This document shows, piece by piece, positions 22,690-33,646 of a stretch of DNA of 64,000 nucleotides. The notes below the pieces were generated by a model. That model was given only the letters and a program-made list of their open reading frames with translations. It ran no database searches and had not been told where the DNA came from. Position numbers and translations under genes: made by a program. The DNA comes from Tenrec ecaudatus (lineage: Eukaryota > Chordata > Mammalia > Afrosoricida > Tenrecidae). Location: positions 120,821,525 to 120,885,524 of the forward strand of contig NC_134539.1 of assembly GCF_050624435.1 (NCBI RefSeq). The letters run 5' to 3'. Numbering within the stretch: position 1 is the stretch's first letter; each line of letters begins with the position of its first letter.

Positions 22690-23115
22690 GTCAACAAGCA
22701 CTAATGCATCTAGCTGCTAACCAAAAGATGAGTAGTGGTTCAAACCCACCAGTTTCTTTACAGGAGAGAAATGTGGCAGTGTATACTATTAGGGTTTACG
22801 GTCTATAGGATCTTGGAAGTACAACAGCCCGAATGTTCCTTAGAAGTAACAATGGCAAGACTTTGTCTCATCTATTTGGACATGTTCACAAGAGAGATCA
22901 GTTCCTGGAAAAGGACAACATGCCTAGTAAAGTAGAAAGTCAGTGAGAAAGAGGAAGACCCTCCAGGAGATGGATTGACATAATAACTTCATCAACAGGC
23001 TCAAACATAACAATTGTGAGGATGGCACAGGAGAAGGCTGTGTTTCATTCTGTTGTATATGAGATCGCTATGAGTCAGCAATGACTAGACGGAACGTAAC
23101 ACCACCACCACCACC
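22690..23115 (+). repeat. RTE (BovB-like) 3' end preceded by SINE-like head
   Basis: A SINE-like segment (GGTTCAAACCCACCAG, 22738) passes into the C-terminal coding region of the RTE ORF. In plus-strand translation one can read a worn MARLCLIYL, REISSWKRT, KRGRPSRRWID and IVRMAQEKAVFHSVVYEIAM. It ends at GACGGAACGTAAC and a short CCA repeat (about 23101-23115). This is the best protein-level evidence in the window for an RTE lineage; the frame is not intact. Confidence 0.8.
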
Positions 23116-23294
23116 TATAAAGGTGGAGAACCTTTTTTCTGCCAAGTGCTATTTGGATATTATTAACATCATTAGAGAGTCATGCTGGTCAAACATTTAA
23201 TCAAACCCCTAATGTGATTGGCTGTGGGTAAAAGACATGCCGTACTTCTTCTGTTAAGTGTTAGTCTCAAAAAAAAAAAAAAAAAGTTACAGTC

Positions 23295-23372
23295 TCTGGG
23301 AGGGTGGAGGAAGGGAGAAAAGAGGAGCTGATACCAAGGGCTCAAATAGAAAGTAAATGTTTATAAAACAAT
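23295..23372 (+). repeat. Family A internal fragment
   Basis: GGAGCTGATACCAAGGGCTC, AAATAGAAAGTAAATG, without tail or body. It directly precedes the 5' part of a long copy at 23373, so the join is either a rearrangement or an insertion. Confidence 0.65.
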
Positions 23373-25175
23373 GAAGGCTCAACGTCCCTCAGTGACCCAT
23401 AGCCTGGAGACACAGTGTGGGAATTGCGCCCGATCTGATCCCGCCACACCAAAGCAAATCACTAAGGGGGTGCAACAGAACAGCAAAGGAATGGAGCAGC
23501 GAGATCCCCAGAGAATGCCGAAGGTGGACTTTGGGGCCAGGGCTTGATGCCCCAACAGACTGGACTGTAAAACACTCCTAAAGGCCAACAAATAGTCCTT
23601 GAACTAACTACAAGCTTTTCTTTCTTGTGTTTGGTTTTTTTTCCTGTCATTGGTTTGTTGTTGTTGTTGTTTTGTTGTATATTGTTGCTTGGTTTTGCTC
23701 TGTCTTGTTTTGTTATTATCTCCGCGGGTCTGTCTAAATAAGATAGGCTGGAAGAACAATCTGGAAGAGAAAACAACGGGACCGACAGTTTCAGGGGCAC
23801 ATGGGAGAGGGGGAGGTGGGAGAAAAGGTAGTGGTGTTAACAAACCTAGGGACAAGGGAACATCAAGTGATCCAAATCTGCAGTGAGGAGAGTGTGGGAG
23901 GGCTGGTAGGGCGAGATCAAGGGTAATGTAACCAAGAAGAATTACTGAAACCCAAATGAAGACTGAGCATGATAGGGACAAGAGAAAAGTCAAAGGAAAT
24001 AGAGGAAAGAGCTAGGAGGCTAGGGGCATTTATAGAGGTCTAAATAAAGGCATGTATATATGCAAATATATTTATATATGAGGATGGAGAAATGGATCTA
24101 TGTGCATATATTTACAGGTTTAGTATTAAGGTAGCAGATGGACATTGGGCCTCCACTCAAGTACTCCCTCAATGCAAGAATACTTTCTTCTATTAAATTG
24201 GCATTCTATGATGCTCACCTTCCAGACAAAATCACTGAAGACAAAGCAGGTGCATAAGCAAATGTGGTGAAGAAAGCTGATGGTCCCTGGATATCAAAAG
24301 ATATAGTGCCTGGGGCCTTAAAGGCTTGAATGTAAACAAGCGACCATCTAGCTCAGAAGCAACAAAGCCCACATGGAAGAAGCACACCAGCCTGTGCGAT
24401 CATGAGGTGTTGAAGGGATCAGGTATCTGGCATCATCAGCACAAAAAATCTTATCATTGTGAATGAGGGGGAGTGGGGAATGGAGACCCAAAACCCATTT
24501 GTAGGCCACTGGACATCCCCTTACAGAAGGGTCTCGGGGAGGAGACATCAGGGTGCAATGTAGCAACGATGAAACATACAACTTTCCTCTAGTTCCTAAA
24601 TGCTTCCTTCCCCACCCATTATCATGATCCCAATTCTACCTTACAAATCGGGCGAGACCAGAGGATGTATACTGGTACAGAGATAGGAACTGGAAACACA
24701 GAGCATCTAGGGCGGATGATCCCTTAGGACCAGTGGTGTGAGTGGAGATACTGGGAGGATAGAGGAAGGGTAGGTTGAAAAGGGGAACCGATTACAAGGA
24801 TCTACACATAACCTCCTCGCTGGGGGGTGGACAACAGAAAAGTGGGTGGAGGGAGATGTCAGACAGTGCAAGATATGACAAAATAATAATTTTTAAATTA
24901 TCAAGGGGTCATGAGGGAGCAGGGAGGGAGGAGAAAAAATGAGGAACTGATTCCAGGGGCTTGGGTGGAGAGTGGATGTTTTGAGGGCAATGAATGTACA
25001 AATATCCTTTACACACTTGATGCATGTATGAATTGTGATACGAGTTGTATGAGCACCTAATAAAACGATTACAATAATAATGGCAACACATGTACAAATT
25101 TGCTTGATACAATTGATGGGTGGATTTTTTAAGAGATGTAAGAGCCCCCAATAAAATGATCTTTTAAAAAAATTA
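23373..25175 (+). repeat. Family A, long copy with duplicated tail
   Basis: Covers nearly the whole family A order, from the TGACCCATAGCCTGG block through GATAGGCTGGAAGAACAA, the TATA-rich block (24050), one module (24210-24430) and the 3' blocks. It ends near 25070 in AATAAAACGATT, followed by a second tail (25079-25175) with its own CCCCCAATAAAATGATC. The 5' end is about 190 bp short compared with the copy at 46015. Confidence 0.85.
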
Positions 25176-25194
25176 CAATTTCCTGCCATGTCCC

Positions 25195-25400
25195 CACAGA
25201 TATGGATCCATGAGACACTGAACCCAACAGCCTATAATCTTTCTAATTCCTAGTTCACCATCCTATATCATCACTGACAGATGGCTATGTGAATCTGAAG
25301 AGGAATGTATGGATTAATATCTGACTTAGGGACTTCAGTTGGACTGGGTTGGGATGCCTTCTTGATAAATAATTACTTCTTGTTATAAAGCTCCTTCTTA
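25195..25400 (+). repeat. Family D 3' part
   Basis: AATCTGAAGAGGAATGTATG, TGGACTGGGTTGGGATGCC and TTATAAAGCTCCTTCTTATA match the 3' half of the 5430 and 49647 copies in the same order. Confidence 0.6.
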
Positions 25401-25404
25401 TACG

Positions 25405-25670
25405 TTAGGGAGAGAGAATTACAATCTCAGAAACTCACAAGAGCGAGTTCTACCCTGTCCTATGAATCGGAATCAACTCGACATCAGTGAGTGAAGGTGA
25501 CTGCTAGAACTGTTTCTCTTGGTGAGGTGTGTGGTGTTCGCCGGTACTGATGATCTCATGGACCTTAAATATCCCTAGTGCCAGACGTTCCCTACCCCTG
25601 TGGTTATGAGTTGGAATCAACTGAATAGCAATATGATTTTTCTTGTTGGTTTGGTTTTGACAGATACTAT
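25405..25670 (+). repeat. AfroSINE 3' fragments
   Basis: TACAATCTCAGAAACTCACA, TTCTACCCTGTCCTATGAAT, ATCAACTCGACATCAGTGAG at 25405-25490. A second worn 3' block (GAGTTGGAATCAACTGAATA) follows near 25610. Confidence 0.65.
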
Positions 25671-25944
25671 CTTCTAAGATTTTTAAGAAATAAAGGCAGT
25701 TTTATAAGATAAGGACCAAATATCTGTGATGGTGTTTTGTTTTTATATATAAGTATGCATCTATTGATGTTGGACCACATATACATCTGTTTCTATATTA
25801 TTATAGAGTTCAAAAATACTGATTACAGAATGGGAGGTAGGAGATATATTTTGCTAAGTATAAATATAATAAAGACTAACATATTTCCAAAGGACCAACA
25901 TTTTTCTTAAACTCTTCCTTTCCAGAAACTTCATTGTACATTAA

Positions 25945-26007
25945 TTTATGTTTTCAAATAAAGTTCATTTATGTTTTCAAATAAAGTTCATTTCAAATAA
26001 AGTTCAT
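25945..26007. repeat. Short tandem duplication, 23-bp unit
   Basis: ATTTATGTTTTCAAATAAAG is repeated head-to-tail twice, with a third partial unit (ATTTCAAATAAAGTTC), directly before a family A tail at 26009. Confidence 0.75.
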
Positions 26008-26008
26008 T

Positions 26009-26086
26009 GGCAACAAATGTGGTTGATACAACTGATGTACGGATTGTTATAAGGCGGGAAGAGCCCTCAATAAAATGATTTTTTTA
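26009..26086 (+). repeat. Family A tail-only copy (78 bp)
   Basis: GGCAACAAATGTGGTTGATA, GGATTGTTATAAGG, GAGCCCTCAATAAAATGATT, T-run. Only the last 78 bp of the element was inserted. Confidence 0.75.
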
Positions 26087-27906
26087 AGTTGATTTCTCCA
26101 ATGAGATTCATCTTCTATATAAGCCACTTATTATTTTAGGTTGTTATTTATCAAAAAACAATAATGACATATATTTATATCATCACTAGATGACCGCAGA
26201 GTTAGTTAAATCAAGTCTTCTGCTCTCCAGTTAGCAGTTGAGTCCATAATATTTCCAAGTTGAAAGCAATTCCATGTGTCTTCTATTTAAGACACCAAGA
26301 AAATACTTTCTATAATTCTGAAAATCTACACATCTTTGTCTTATTAAGATCCTTGTTTATAGAAGAAAAATTAGAAAATATAGAAGAAAAATTAATAAAA
26401 CTTGGAATTGTTCTGTTTTCTATGTAGAATGAAAATACCTAAGATTTTTAATGTAGTTTTTAGTAAACTAGTGAAAAAGATGATATGTCTCTCTTCTCAA
26501 GTGCTGTCATTTAGGACAAAATACTAGTGGGAAAAAATTGATGGCTTATCAATCTAAGAAATGACAAGAAAAATGCCATCTTTAATAATATTAATATATA
26601 ACTTCTGACAAGCCTTCATAACATTTTTCAACTGATACTAAAAGCAATTCTGAAAAAAAATTATACAAATGTGTAGGAGTCAGTTGTGAGAAATTTCAAA
26701 ATTTTTTTTATTTCACATATGTACTGAGTCTGACACATATGTCAAACTGAGTATTTATAAGTAAGTTTGTTATTAAAAAGTACATACGAACCCTGGTAAT
26801 GACAACTGTTTTGATATGAAATTTTTACAATTAAAATAATAATAGCATTTCGAAGTATCAAAATTTTTATAGGTACACTTATAATTGGGGTGAATTTGTT
26901 GTACTATAGATGTTTAATTTTCATTATTATATCAGGCATTATTATACCCTGGATTTAACAGCATCTAACAGTTTCCTAATAACCTTAGTTTTTCCAACAG
27001 CAATTATATAAATTATTTTTCTATATTCTCAATCACAACTTTCAGCCAGGTGCCTAACTACAAAACTACTGGCATTGATGGCATTAAGAGTTCACTCACC
27101 AGCATGGGAAAAAGTCATAAAAACTCTACTAACATATCAGGTAGAGGAATAGACCCCACCTTATGCTTCAGCTTATGGTGTGAAGAAAAATGAAAGTAAT
27201 TTCAAGAGCTAATTTTGTTTAAGTGAAGATGTTCATTGCTCTTATAAACCAAGCTCTAATTATTCAGTTAATCTAATTTTATAAAAAAATTATCTCTTCA
27301 AAAACAATTGAGTCTTTAAAAGCATTGAGTCTTAATGGTGAATTTAACTTTCAAGACAATTAATCTGTAACTAAAAAATTGCCTTCTCTGTAATCATTCA
27401 CTCAGTATTCCTCCAAGGAGTTCTTGTCCTAGTTATGTACAAAAACTTTATTACTTTTTCATTGCAGAGTGACTTCATGGTAATAGTTAAGTCATCAGAA
27501 ATAAAAGTAATTACTGAAAGCATTTATTCATAGACAGCCATTCTTATAAGTACAATTCTACATATAATTTTATTAAAATACTGAAATAATGCCACAGAAC
27601 AAATATGTAAAAGGTAAGCTAGAACACAGTTATGAAAAGAAGTTTGGTCTTGAAACTGGTTTTCCTTAATGATATGAGGAATTAATCTGTTTTTAAAATA
27701 GCAATAGCTCTAATAACTGACATTTGAAACTAAAATGAAATGTATTTTAAAGAAAAAGAAATAAAATTTAGTTAGACTTGTTAAGAGTTGTCTACTCATT
27801 ATTTCTGATTCTAAAACTCTTTTTCATTTAAATTGATTAAAAAGGAAACACAATGCTCTTATTAAGGTGGATAACAATCAAGCCTATTTTTTAAAAGAAT
27901 CCCATA
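26087..27906. other. No gene recognised
   Basis: The longest repeat-poor stretch of the intron, 1.8 kb of A+T-rich sequence without long frames. No conserved-looking block could be picked out by eye. Confidence 0.6.
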
Positions 27907-28388
27907 TACTGTATATTCTCAAGTATAAGCCGACCTGAACATCAACAGAGGCACCTAATTTTACCACAAAAATTGCATTAAAAATGTGCTGGAATGACAA
28001 AATAACGAGGTATAAATTACCAAGGGCACATGAGGGAGGGGGGAAAGGGGAGGGAGGGGAAAAAAAAAAGAGGACCTGATGCAAGGGGCTTAAGTGGAGA
28101 GCAAATGCTTTGAGAATGATTGGGGCAGGGAATGTATGGATGTGCTTTATACAATTGATGTATGTATATGTATGGATGGTGATAAGAGTTGTATGGGTCC
28201 CTAATAAAATGTAAAAAAAGAAAAGAGGAGAAAAAAATGATTAGGGCAGGGACTGTACAGATGTGCTTTATACAATTGATGTATGTATATGTATGAACTG
28301 TGATAAGAATTGTATGAGCCCCTAATAAATTGTTAAAATTTAAAAAAATGTGCTGGAAAAGTCAGCTTATACACGAGTATATATGGTA
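27907..28388 (+). mobile_element. TIR element (TACTGTATA... type) interrupted by family A
   Basis: The left end TACTGTATATTCTCAAG pairs with the right end GAGTATATATGGTA. The body has GTATAAGCCGACC and TAATTTTACCACAAAAA. The inner part is interrupted at 27995-28343. A second copy, uninterrupted, is at 60716-60830. TA at both outer ends fits a mariner-like or similar cut-and-paste MITE; the superfamily is uncertain. Confidence 0.65.
27995..28343 (+). repeat. Family A 3' end with double tail, 15-bp TSD
   Basis: Flanked by AAAAATGTGCTGGAA at 27980-27994 and 28344-28358. The left junction reads TT/AAAAATG, the classic L1-endonuclease target. Two complete tails follow each other (ends near 28211 and 28343), each with GTATGTATATGTATG and an AATAAA-type signal. 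It must be younger than the host MITE. Confidence 0.9.
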
Positions 28389-28747
28389 ATTCTAAGAACT
28401 GTGTAAGGAAAAAGAAAGAAAACAAACTCAAGAGTTGCCAATAAGTAAAAAGCAACCAAGCTAATTTACTCTAATTCATAAAGCACAATTCCATCTTTTC
28501 TGCTGTGGAAGAAATACAGTATTTAAGGATACTTAAGTATTCCCCTACTAACCTCACAATGTTGTTTACTGAAAGTAAATAAAGTAAAATTAAAAACTTG
28601 ACAGAAGATATATAAACATTTGACAGCTTTTCATTCTGACAAACAGAAAAACAGAGGAAAAAGAATTCTAGTAATCTGCCACCATTGAGTCCATTCTGTT
28701 TCACCACACCCCCTGGGAGCAGCGTAGAAGTGCTCCATTGGGTTCTC
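28389..28747. other. No gene recognised
   Basis: Intronic sequence. A 92-codon minus-strand frame spans most of it (28471-28749) but shows no known motif and ends at a SINE. Confidence 0.5.
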
Positions 28748-28862
28748 AAAGGTCTTTGCTTTTCAGAAACAGATCACCAGGCCTGTCTTCCATGAAGCTT
28801 CTTGGTGGGCCTGAACCACCAACCTTTTGGTGAGCACGTAACCTGCTGCTTTAGTTAGTAAG
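28748..28862 (-). repeat. Afrotherian SINE/RTE-derived fragment
   Basis: ATCACCAGGCCTGTCTTCC, GTGGGCCTGAACCACCAACC and TTTTGGTGAGCACGTAACC are worn forms of the antisense SINE block normally read ACCAGGCCTTTCTTCC...GAACCGCCAACC. Confidence 0.65.
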
Positions 28863-29839
28863 AAACCTTGACATAAAATCTACAGAAGAGCTCTACTACA
28901 GAAAAACAATTTTTGGAAAAGGTCTGAGTTCAGAAGAAACCAAGCTACTATAATTATAAGAGCAGAAAGGGAGGGAGGGATAGAGTAAAAGGAAAATAGA
29001 CTTTACAATGAGGTTCTAGTTAAAAAACAAGAAAAAAAGGGCTAGAGTCAAGAACTGAATCTGATCACAGAAAATAATAAACATTAAGACTAAAACTTTA
29101 TTCTTTATTATACATAGCAAGCACTTCAAAATTGTCAACAATTTCCTGATAACCATACAAAGGTTCTATATAAACAACCTCAAGATGCAACATTCTGAAG
29201 TTTTACTACATAAAAGCAAAAGTGTGCAACCACTTCCCAAACAACCAAAACAAAACAAAGATAATTAAAAATAAGGAAGTTAAGGCTCCGAGTGATGCAA
29301 TGAAACTTTCTATGAGAAAATACACATGTTTCTAAAGCAGGCTATGCAGAGAAATCAGTGAAATTATGAGGTAGGCAGAAGAGGTGCTATTCATAAAAAC
29401 GTCTTTGAAAATATTTTTTAAAACTAAGAATGGAAATGATCTCCTGGCTCATTATAGATTAACTACTTAACATATAAAAAACATCCAGATGGAAAAACAA
29501 AAGTAAATATACATTTAGATTCTAACTCTTTATCACACTCCAAAATATGCTGAATACTGAAAAAAGAAGTAATAAATTAGAGCCCATTATTTTTCTGGTA
29601 AGCATCAGAGTAAAAATGTGACACTTCAGGATATCAAAAAAAAAGTTTACAGATTTGACTACACAAATATAATTCATAAAACAAAAAAACAAATATAATT
29701 CATAAACATTAAAAACAATAACAATCACAAGGTAAATTGGAAACATTTGTAATAAATATATCAAATGTCTAATATCCAAGCTATCTTGGATAATGATATT
29801 GAGCTCTACAAACTTTTTTTTCTTTTAAATGAAGGGGAA
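28863..29839. other. No gene recognised
   Basis: Roughly 1 kb of A-rich intron. An 85-codon minus-strand frame (29522-29779) is hydrophobic and low in complexity, probably chance in T-rich antisense. Confidence 0.55.
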
Positions 29840-29945
29840 GGATGAGGCTTTCTACTCCTGTAGAGATATGCAGCCTCAGAGACTCACTGGGGCAGTTCTA
29901 CTCTGCTCTATATGGTTGCTGAGTCAGCAATGACTTGATGGCTGT
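29840..29945 (+). repeat. AfroSINE 3' part
   Basis: GATGAGGCTTTCTACTCCTG, AGAGACTCACTGGGGCAGTT, CTACTCTGCTCTATATGG, AGCAATGACTTGATGGC. Confidence 0.8.
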
Positions 29946-31290
29946 GGAAATGATGCTCCAGGGGGATGAATGATAATGTTCTCTAACATAAATGAAAATG
30001 ATGTCTCCAAGGTGAATCAGAGACATATATAAACCACAGAGACTTGAATGGGTTTGGGACTTGGACTTAATTCTAACCCCAATCTAATAACAATTGATTC
30101 TCAGGACATGGCCCTGCTTGATGTTCAACCTCCTTTAGAGCTCATTGAAGATAAGGGTGTTTTAACAAAGTGTGGTGAAGAAACTAGATGGTGCCCAGCT
30201 ATCTGAAGGAATAGCAGTCTTAGCTCTTTCCAGCCAGTGCCTAGCATCTTGGGACAACTGGCACAAGCACCACAAGCCTGGGGAGAAGAGAAAGCCCTAC
30301 CACAAGAATCAGAAGTATGAACTGGGACACCCAGCTGCTAACACTAAAGAATGGTCTCCTGCAGCATCCACACATTTCGTGTGAGGAGGCAACAAGAAGT
30401 ACAGGGTCCTGAGGCTGGATGTGGGGAACTTCTTTTAGGGCTCTGAATGTTGTACCCCCAAAACAAGAATCATCGATGTTGTCTATAATACATCCAACAA
30501 TGAGCTAGTTCCCACCAAGACCTTGGTGAAGAACTGCATTGTGCTCATTGACAGCACACTCAGCACACCATACCCCCAGTGGTACAAGTCCTACTATGCA
30601 CTGCTCCTGGGCTGAAAGAAGGGGGCTAAACTTACTCCTGAAGAAGAGATTGTAAATAAAAAGTGATCAAAGAAAATTCAGAAAAAAATATGATGCAAGG
30701 AAAAAGAATGCAAAGAGCAGTATTCTGGAGGAGTTCTAGCAGGGCAAGCTTCTTGCCTACATTGACTCAAGGCCAGGCCAGTGTGGCCAACCAGATGGCT
30801 ATGTGTTAGAGGGGAAAGAGCTGGAATTCTTATCTGAGGAAAATCAAAGCTCAAAAAGAAATAAATCTTCCCATCCTGGCACATGTATTAAAGGTGTTTA
30901 CTTATATAAAAAAAAAGAAGAGCGATCTTAAAGGTTAGTTCTCAAACAAGCAGCCATCTTAAGTGAGGTATAAACCAAGTGTGCCACATGGAAGAAGCAC
31001 ACCAACCTGTGTGATCCAAGAATTGTAAATAATATAATCAAAATCTAAAGGAGGGACTAGCACCAGAGCTTAAATTGTGAATACCTTATCTGCAGAAGGC
31101 TATGGATGAAAAGTGGAAACCCAAAATCCATTTTCAGGATCTACACAAACCCCTCTGATCAGTTAAAGGATGTAAATAGCCCTGTTATCAGAGAGAGTAC
31201 TATAAAGTCCATTATGATAGACATAATTAGGTCAAAATATAATATCATTTGATCTCCCTTTTGACCCATTTAACCCAAAGCTGTTTGGGT
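29946..31290 (+). repeat. Family C repeat, split by an RPS8 retrocopy
   Basis: Left and right of the RPS8 insertion lie parts of one copy of the 250-bp module seen in family A (GTGGTGAAGAAACTAGATGG at 30172; CACATGGAAGAAGCACACC at 30989). The outer parts differ from family A: AACCCCAATCTAATAACAAT on the left, TCCCTTTTGACCCATTTAAC on the right. It is therefore a separate long retroposon sharing the module. Its 3' end is an A-run at about 31290. Confidence 0.55.
30224..30916 (+). pseudogene. RPS8: Processed pseudogene of ribosomal protein S8
   Basis: The retrocopy begins with the pyrimidine-rich 5'-TOP leader CTCTTTCCAGCCAG of RPS8 mRNA, so it is essentially full length. Plus-strand translation gives [29 protein letters not shown] and [13 protein letters not shown], then NCIVLIDST, then GKELEF near the end, all matching the 208-residue ribosomal protein. 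It is dead: the ATG has decayed, there are stops at the Arg-Val and Phe-Ser-Trp positions and at several later sites, a 9-bp insertion follows IDST, and a frameshift lies in the lysine-rich segment near 30680. AAATAAATCTTC and an A-run (30908-30916) mark the processed 3' end. It has no introns, and it interrupts a family C repeat. The functional 40S subunit gene lies elsewhere. Confidence 0.96.
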
Positions 31291-31299
31291 TTAAAAAAA

Positions 31300-31483
31300 A
31301 AAAGATGAGGGAGGGAGGGGGGGGATGAGAAGCTGATACCAAGGGCTCAAGTAGAAAGAAAATGTTTTGAAAATGATGATGGCAACATACGTACAAATGC
31401 GCTTGACACATGGATATATGTATGAATTATGATAAGAACTATATGAGGCCCCAATAAAATAATTTTTTTAAAAAAAGATGAAG
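31300..31483 (+). repeat. Family A 3' end
   Basis: A-run, then GAGAAGCTGATACCAAGGGC, AATGATGATGGCAACATACG, GCCCCAATAAAATAATT and an A-rich tail. It is inserted between two family C segments. Confidence 0.8.
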
Positions 31484-31925
31484 ACCCTGGTGAATACCCT
31501 CTGGCATGGATGGGAACAGCCTTGCTAATGCACTGGAAAGTAGATTGCTGCAGATGCAGTTAGGTTAAAATTTAGCACCCTTATCATTTGATCTTCCTTA
31601 TGATTCATTTAAATTTGTTCTATTTTTTAATTATGTTCTGCTGGTTTTTATGTTTTACTTTGTTACTCGTGTCTAGTTTTGTTTTTAATGTTTTTCTGTA
31701 TATGAAATCCAAGATAGGTAAATCTGTAGCGATAGTAACTGGATTAATTCCTTGAGGGCATGGCAGGGAAGGCTAGAGGGAAATGGGGAGCTAATAATGA
31801 TTAGTATAAGAAGGAGGGAAATGTTTTAAAACAGATTTTGATGATTGTCCAACTCTTCTTGCTGTAATTGGACTACTGAATTGTACAATGTACCAGTAAA
31901 ACTGCTAAAAATTAATGCTAAAAAA
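31484..31925 (+). repeat. Family C-related segment
   Basis: TGCAGATGCAGTTAGGTTAA, TCATTTGATCTTCCTTATG and TTCTGCTGGTTTTTATG. The first phrases reappear on the minus strand at 61800-62000. The end AATGTACCAGTAAAACTGC is followed by A-rich DNA. Confidence 0.45.
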
Positions 31926-32194
31926 TACTAAGTTTAATAACTAAATATGGTGACAAATACAAGATGCCAAAAAGACAATAGGAAACATAAATACCAAAAA
32001 TATGAGGAAATGTCCTACTTGACACTAATCAAAAAAAGTCTACATTAAAACGGGTTGTAGACTTCAACCAGCAAATTAAAAAGTTTACATATTATAATAG
32101 CAAATGCTAAGTTTAGCAAAAATCCATAGGCATATACAACTTTCAAAACCGATTTTAATCAAAAGATTTTTATTCATGGGAATCTATTCCAAGA

Positions 32195-32312
32195 AATGAG
32201 ATTAAATTTAACAATTGTCAGGATGGCGCAGGGCCAGCAGTGTTTCATTCTGTTGCACACAGGGTCCTTATGAGTCAGAGCAGACGAGGTGGCAACTAAC
32301 AACAACAACTTT
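32195..32312 (+). repeat. RTE (BovB-like) 3' terminal fragment
   Basis: CAATTGTCAGGATGGCGCAG, GTGTTTCATTCTGTTGC and CTAACAACAACAAC, the last 110 bp of the RTE element and its CAA-type tail. Confidence 0.8.
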
Positions 32313-32474
32313 CTAAAAAAAGCAATCTTTAAGAGGAGGGGTAGGGATTTTTAGTCATAAACCAAAGTAGAAAGAAAGTAGGGCAGCAGATCAAACTAGG
32401 AAATTTTAGAAGTTTAGAAAGTGGATGATCACATATTCATTAAAGACTTAGTGGATCCAAGTAACCTGAATCCC

Positions 32475-32575
32475 AAACTCCAAAAAAACACCAAAGTCAC
32501 TGCCAATGAGTCCATGCCAATTCATAGAGACGCGATAGGGGAGGGTAGAACTGTCCCTATGGATTCCCAATGCTT
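32475..32575 (-). repeat. AfroSINE 3' part
   Basis: AGTCACTGCCAATGAGTCC, then GGGTAGAACTGTCCCTATGG; the rest of the SINE is missing. Confidence 0.65.
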
Positions 32576-33564
32576 AGTAACCAGGAAATAAGAGTTTAAT
32601 AGATGTTAGAATCCATAAATGTTCAAGAATCAGTATGACCAGAGTTCTTCTAAAGGGGTAAAAGAGTTGCCTGGAATTGACTCCTTGGCATTGGTTTCTT
32701 GGTGCTATGGGATGAAAGCTGTTTAAGAAGAAGTAGGATCTCCTCAACCCCTGCACACAGCCTGGCTACCAATCTGGCAACAGAATACGAGTTTGTTGTC
32801 TGGAACATGTAAAACACTTCTCTGGTCATGAAGTTAACTGAGCACCTCTAAAAACAGGTCATTTAAAAGCAAAAGCATAGAGGATGATATGGAGACAGCC
32901 CTCTCTTCCTCCCCTGAGCTTCCAGACTCTGGCAGCCAGACTTTTATTCTCCAAACAAAAGATGTAAGATTTCTCTGCAAAACATCTTTGTATGTAGACT
33001 CTCTTCTCTCTGCGCCCCTCAACATTCAAAGAGTTACCTTTAGGTCTTTCCTCGTGGACTAGTCAGAACACATGGTCTGCTGGGAACAAAAGATCTAATA
33101 TAGAAGAATCTCCATGGTAAGGCAAACAGGAGTTTCCAGAATCTTCACTGTATACCAAATGAGACCAAGAGTGAGGAATCGGTCCAGTTAGGAGAAAGTG
33201 AGGAAGCTACAAGAGTCATTAAAAGAAACTGGTAATCGTGAGAAGAGAGTTAAACAAGTGACAGTTTAGGGTTGAATTAATACTAAATGCTTAGAATACT
33301 AAAGAAACAAAATGAGGACAATCATTAACTGCAGGGAAGCAAAAAAATCGTGCTAGAAAAGTAATCACAGCTTAACTTTGGCTATGACTCATATGTACAT
33401 GGTTATAATAAAGCAATCATGGAATATTTATCTAAATAAAATTAGCATATAATCAGTATGTGGTAATAACTTCATGTCTGTTAGGGCTATATCTGTGGTT
33501 CCATAAGGTTATGCCAGTTATTTGAAATCCTAATGAGAGGATACCAACAGTACTTCGCTAAGTA
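32576..33564. other. No gene recognised
   Basis: Intronic sequence. Two minus-strand frames of 60 and 63 codons are present without known motifs. Confidence 0.55.
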
Positions 33565-33646
33565 CAAGGGGGTATTAAAAGGTTCATGGAAAATTTTCAC
33601 TTCTTTTAAATCCATTTTTAATCACGATTTTTGAAGCCCCATCATA
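33565..33646. mobile_element. Palindromic mariner-type MITE
   Basis: Sits between TA and TA. CAAGGGGGTATTAAAAGG on the left mirrors ATTTTTGAAGCCCCATCA on the right, with a central AAATTTT/AAATCC loop. Confidence 0.6.
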
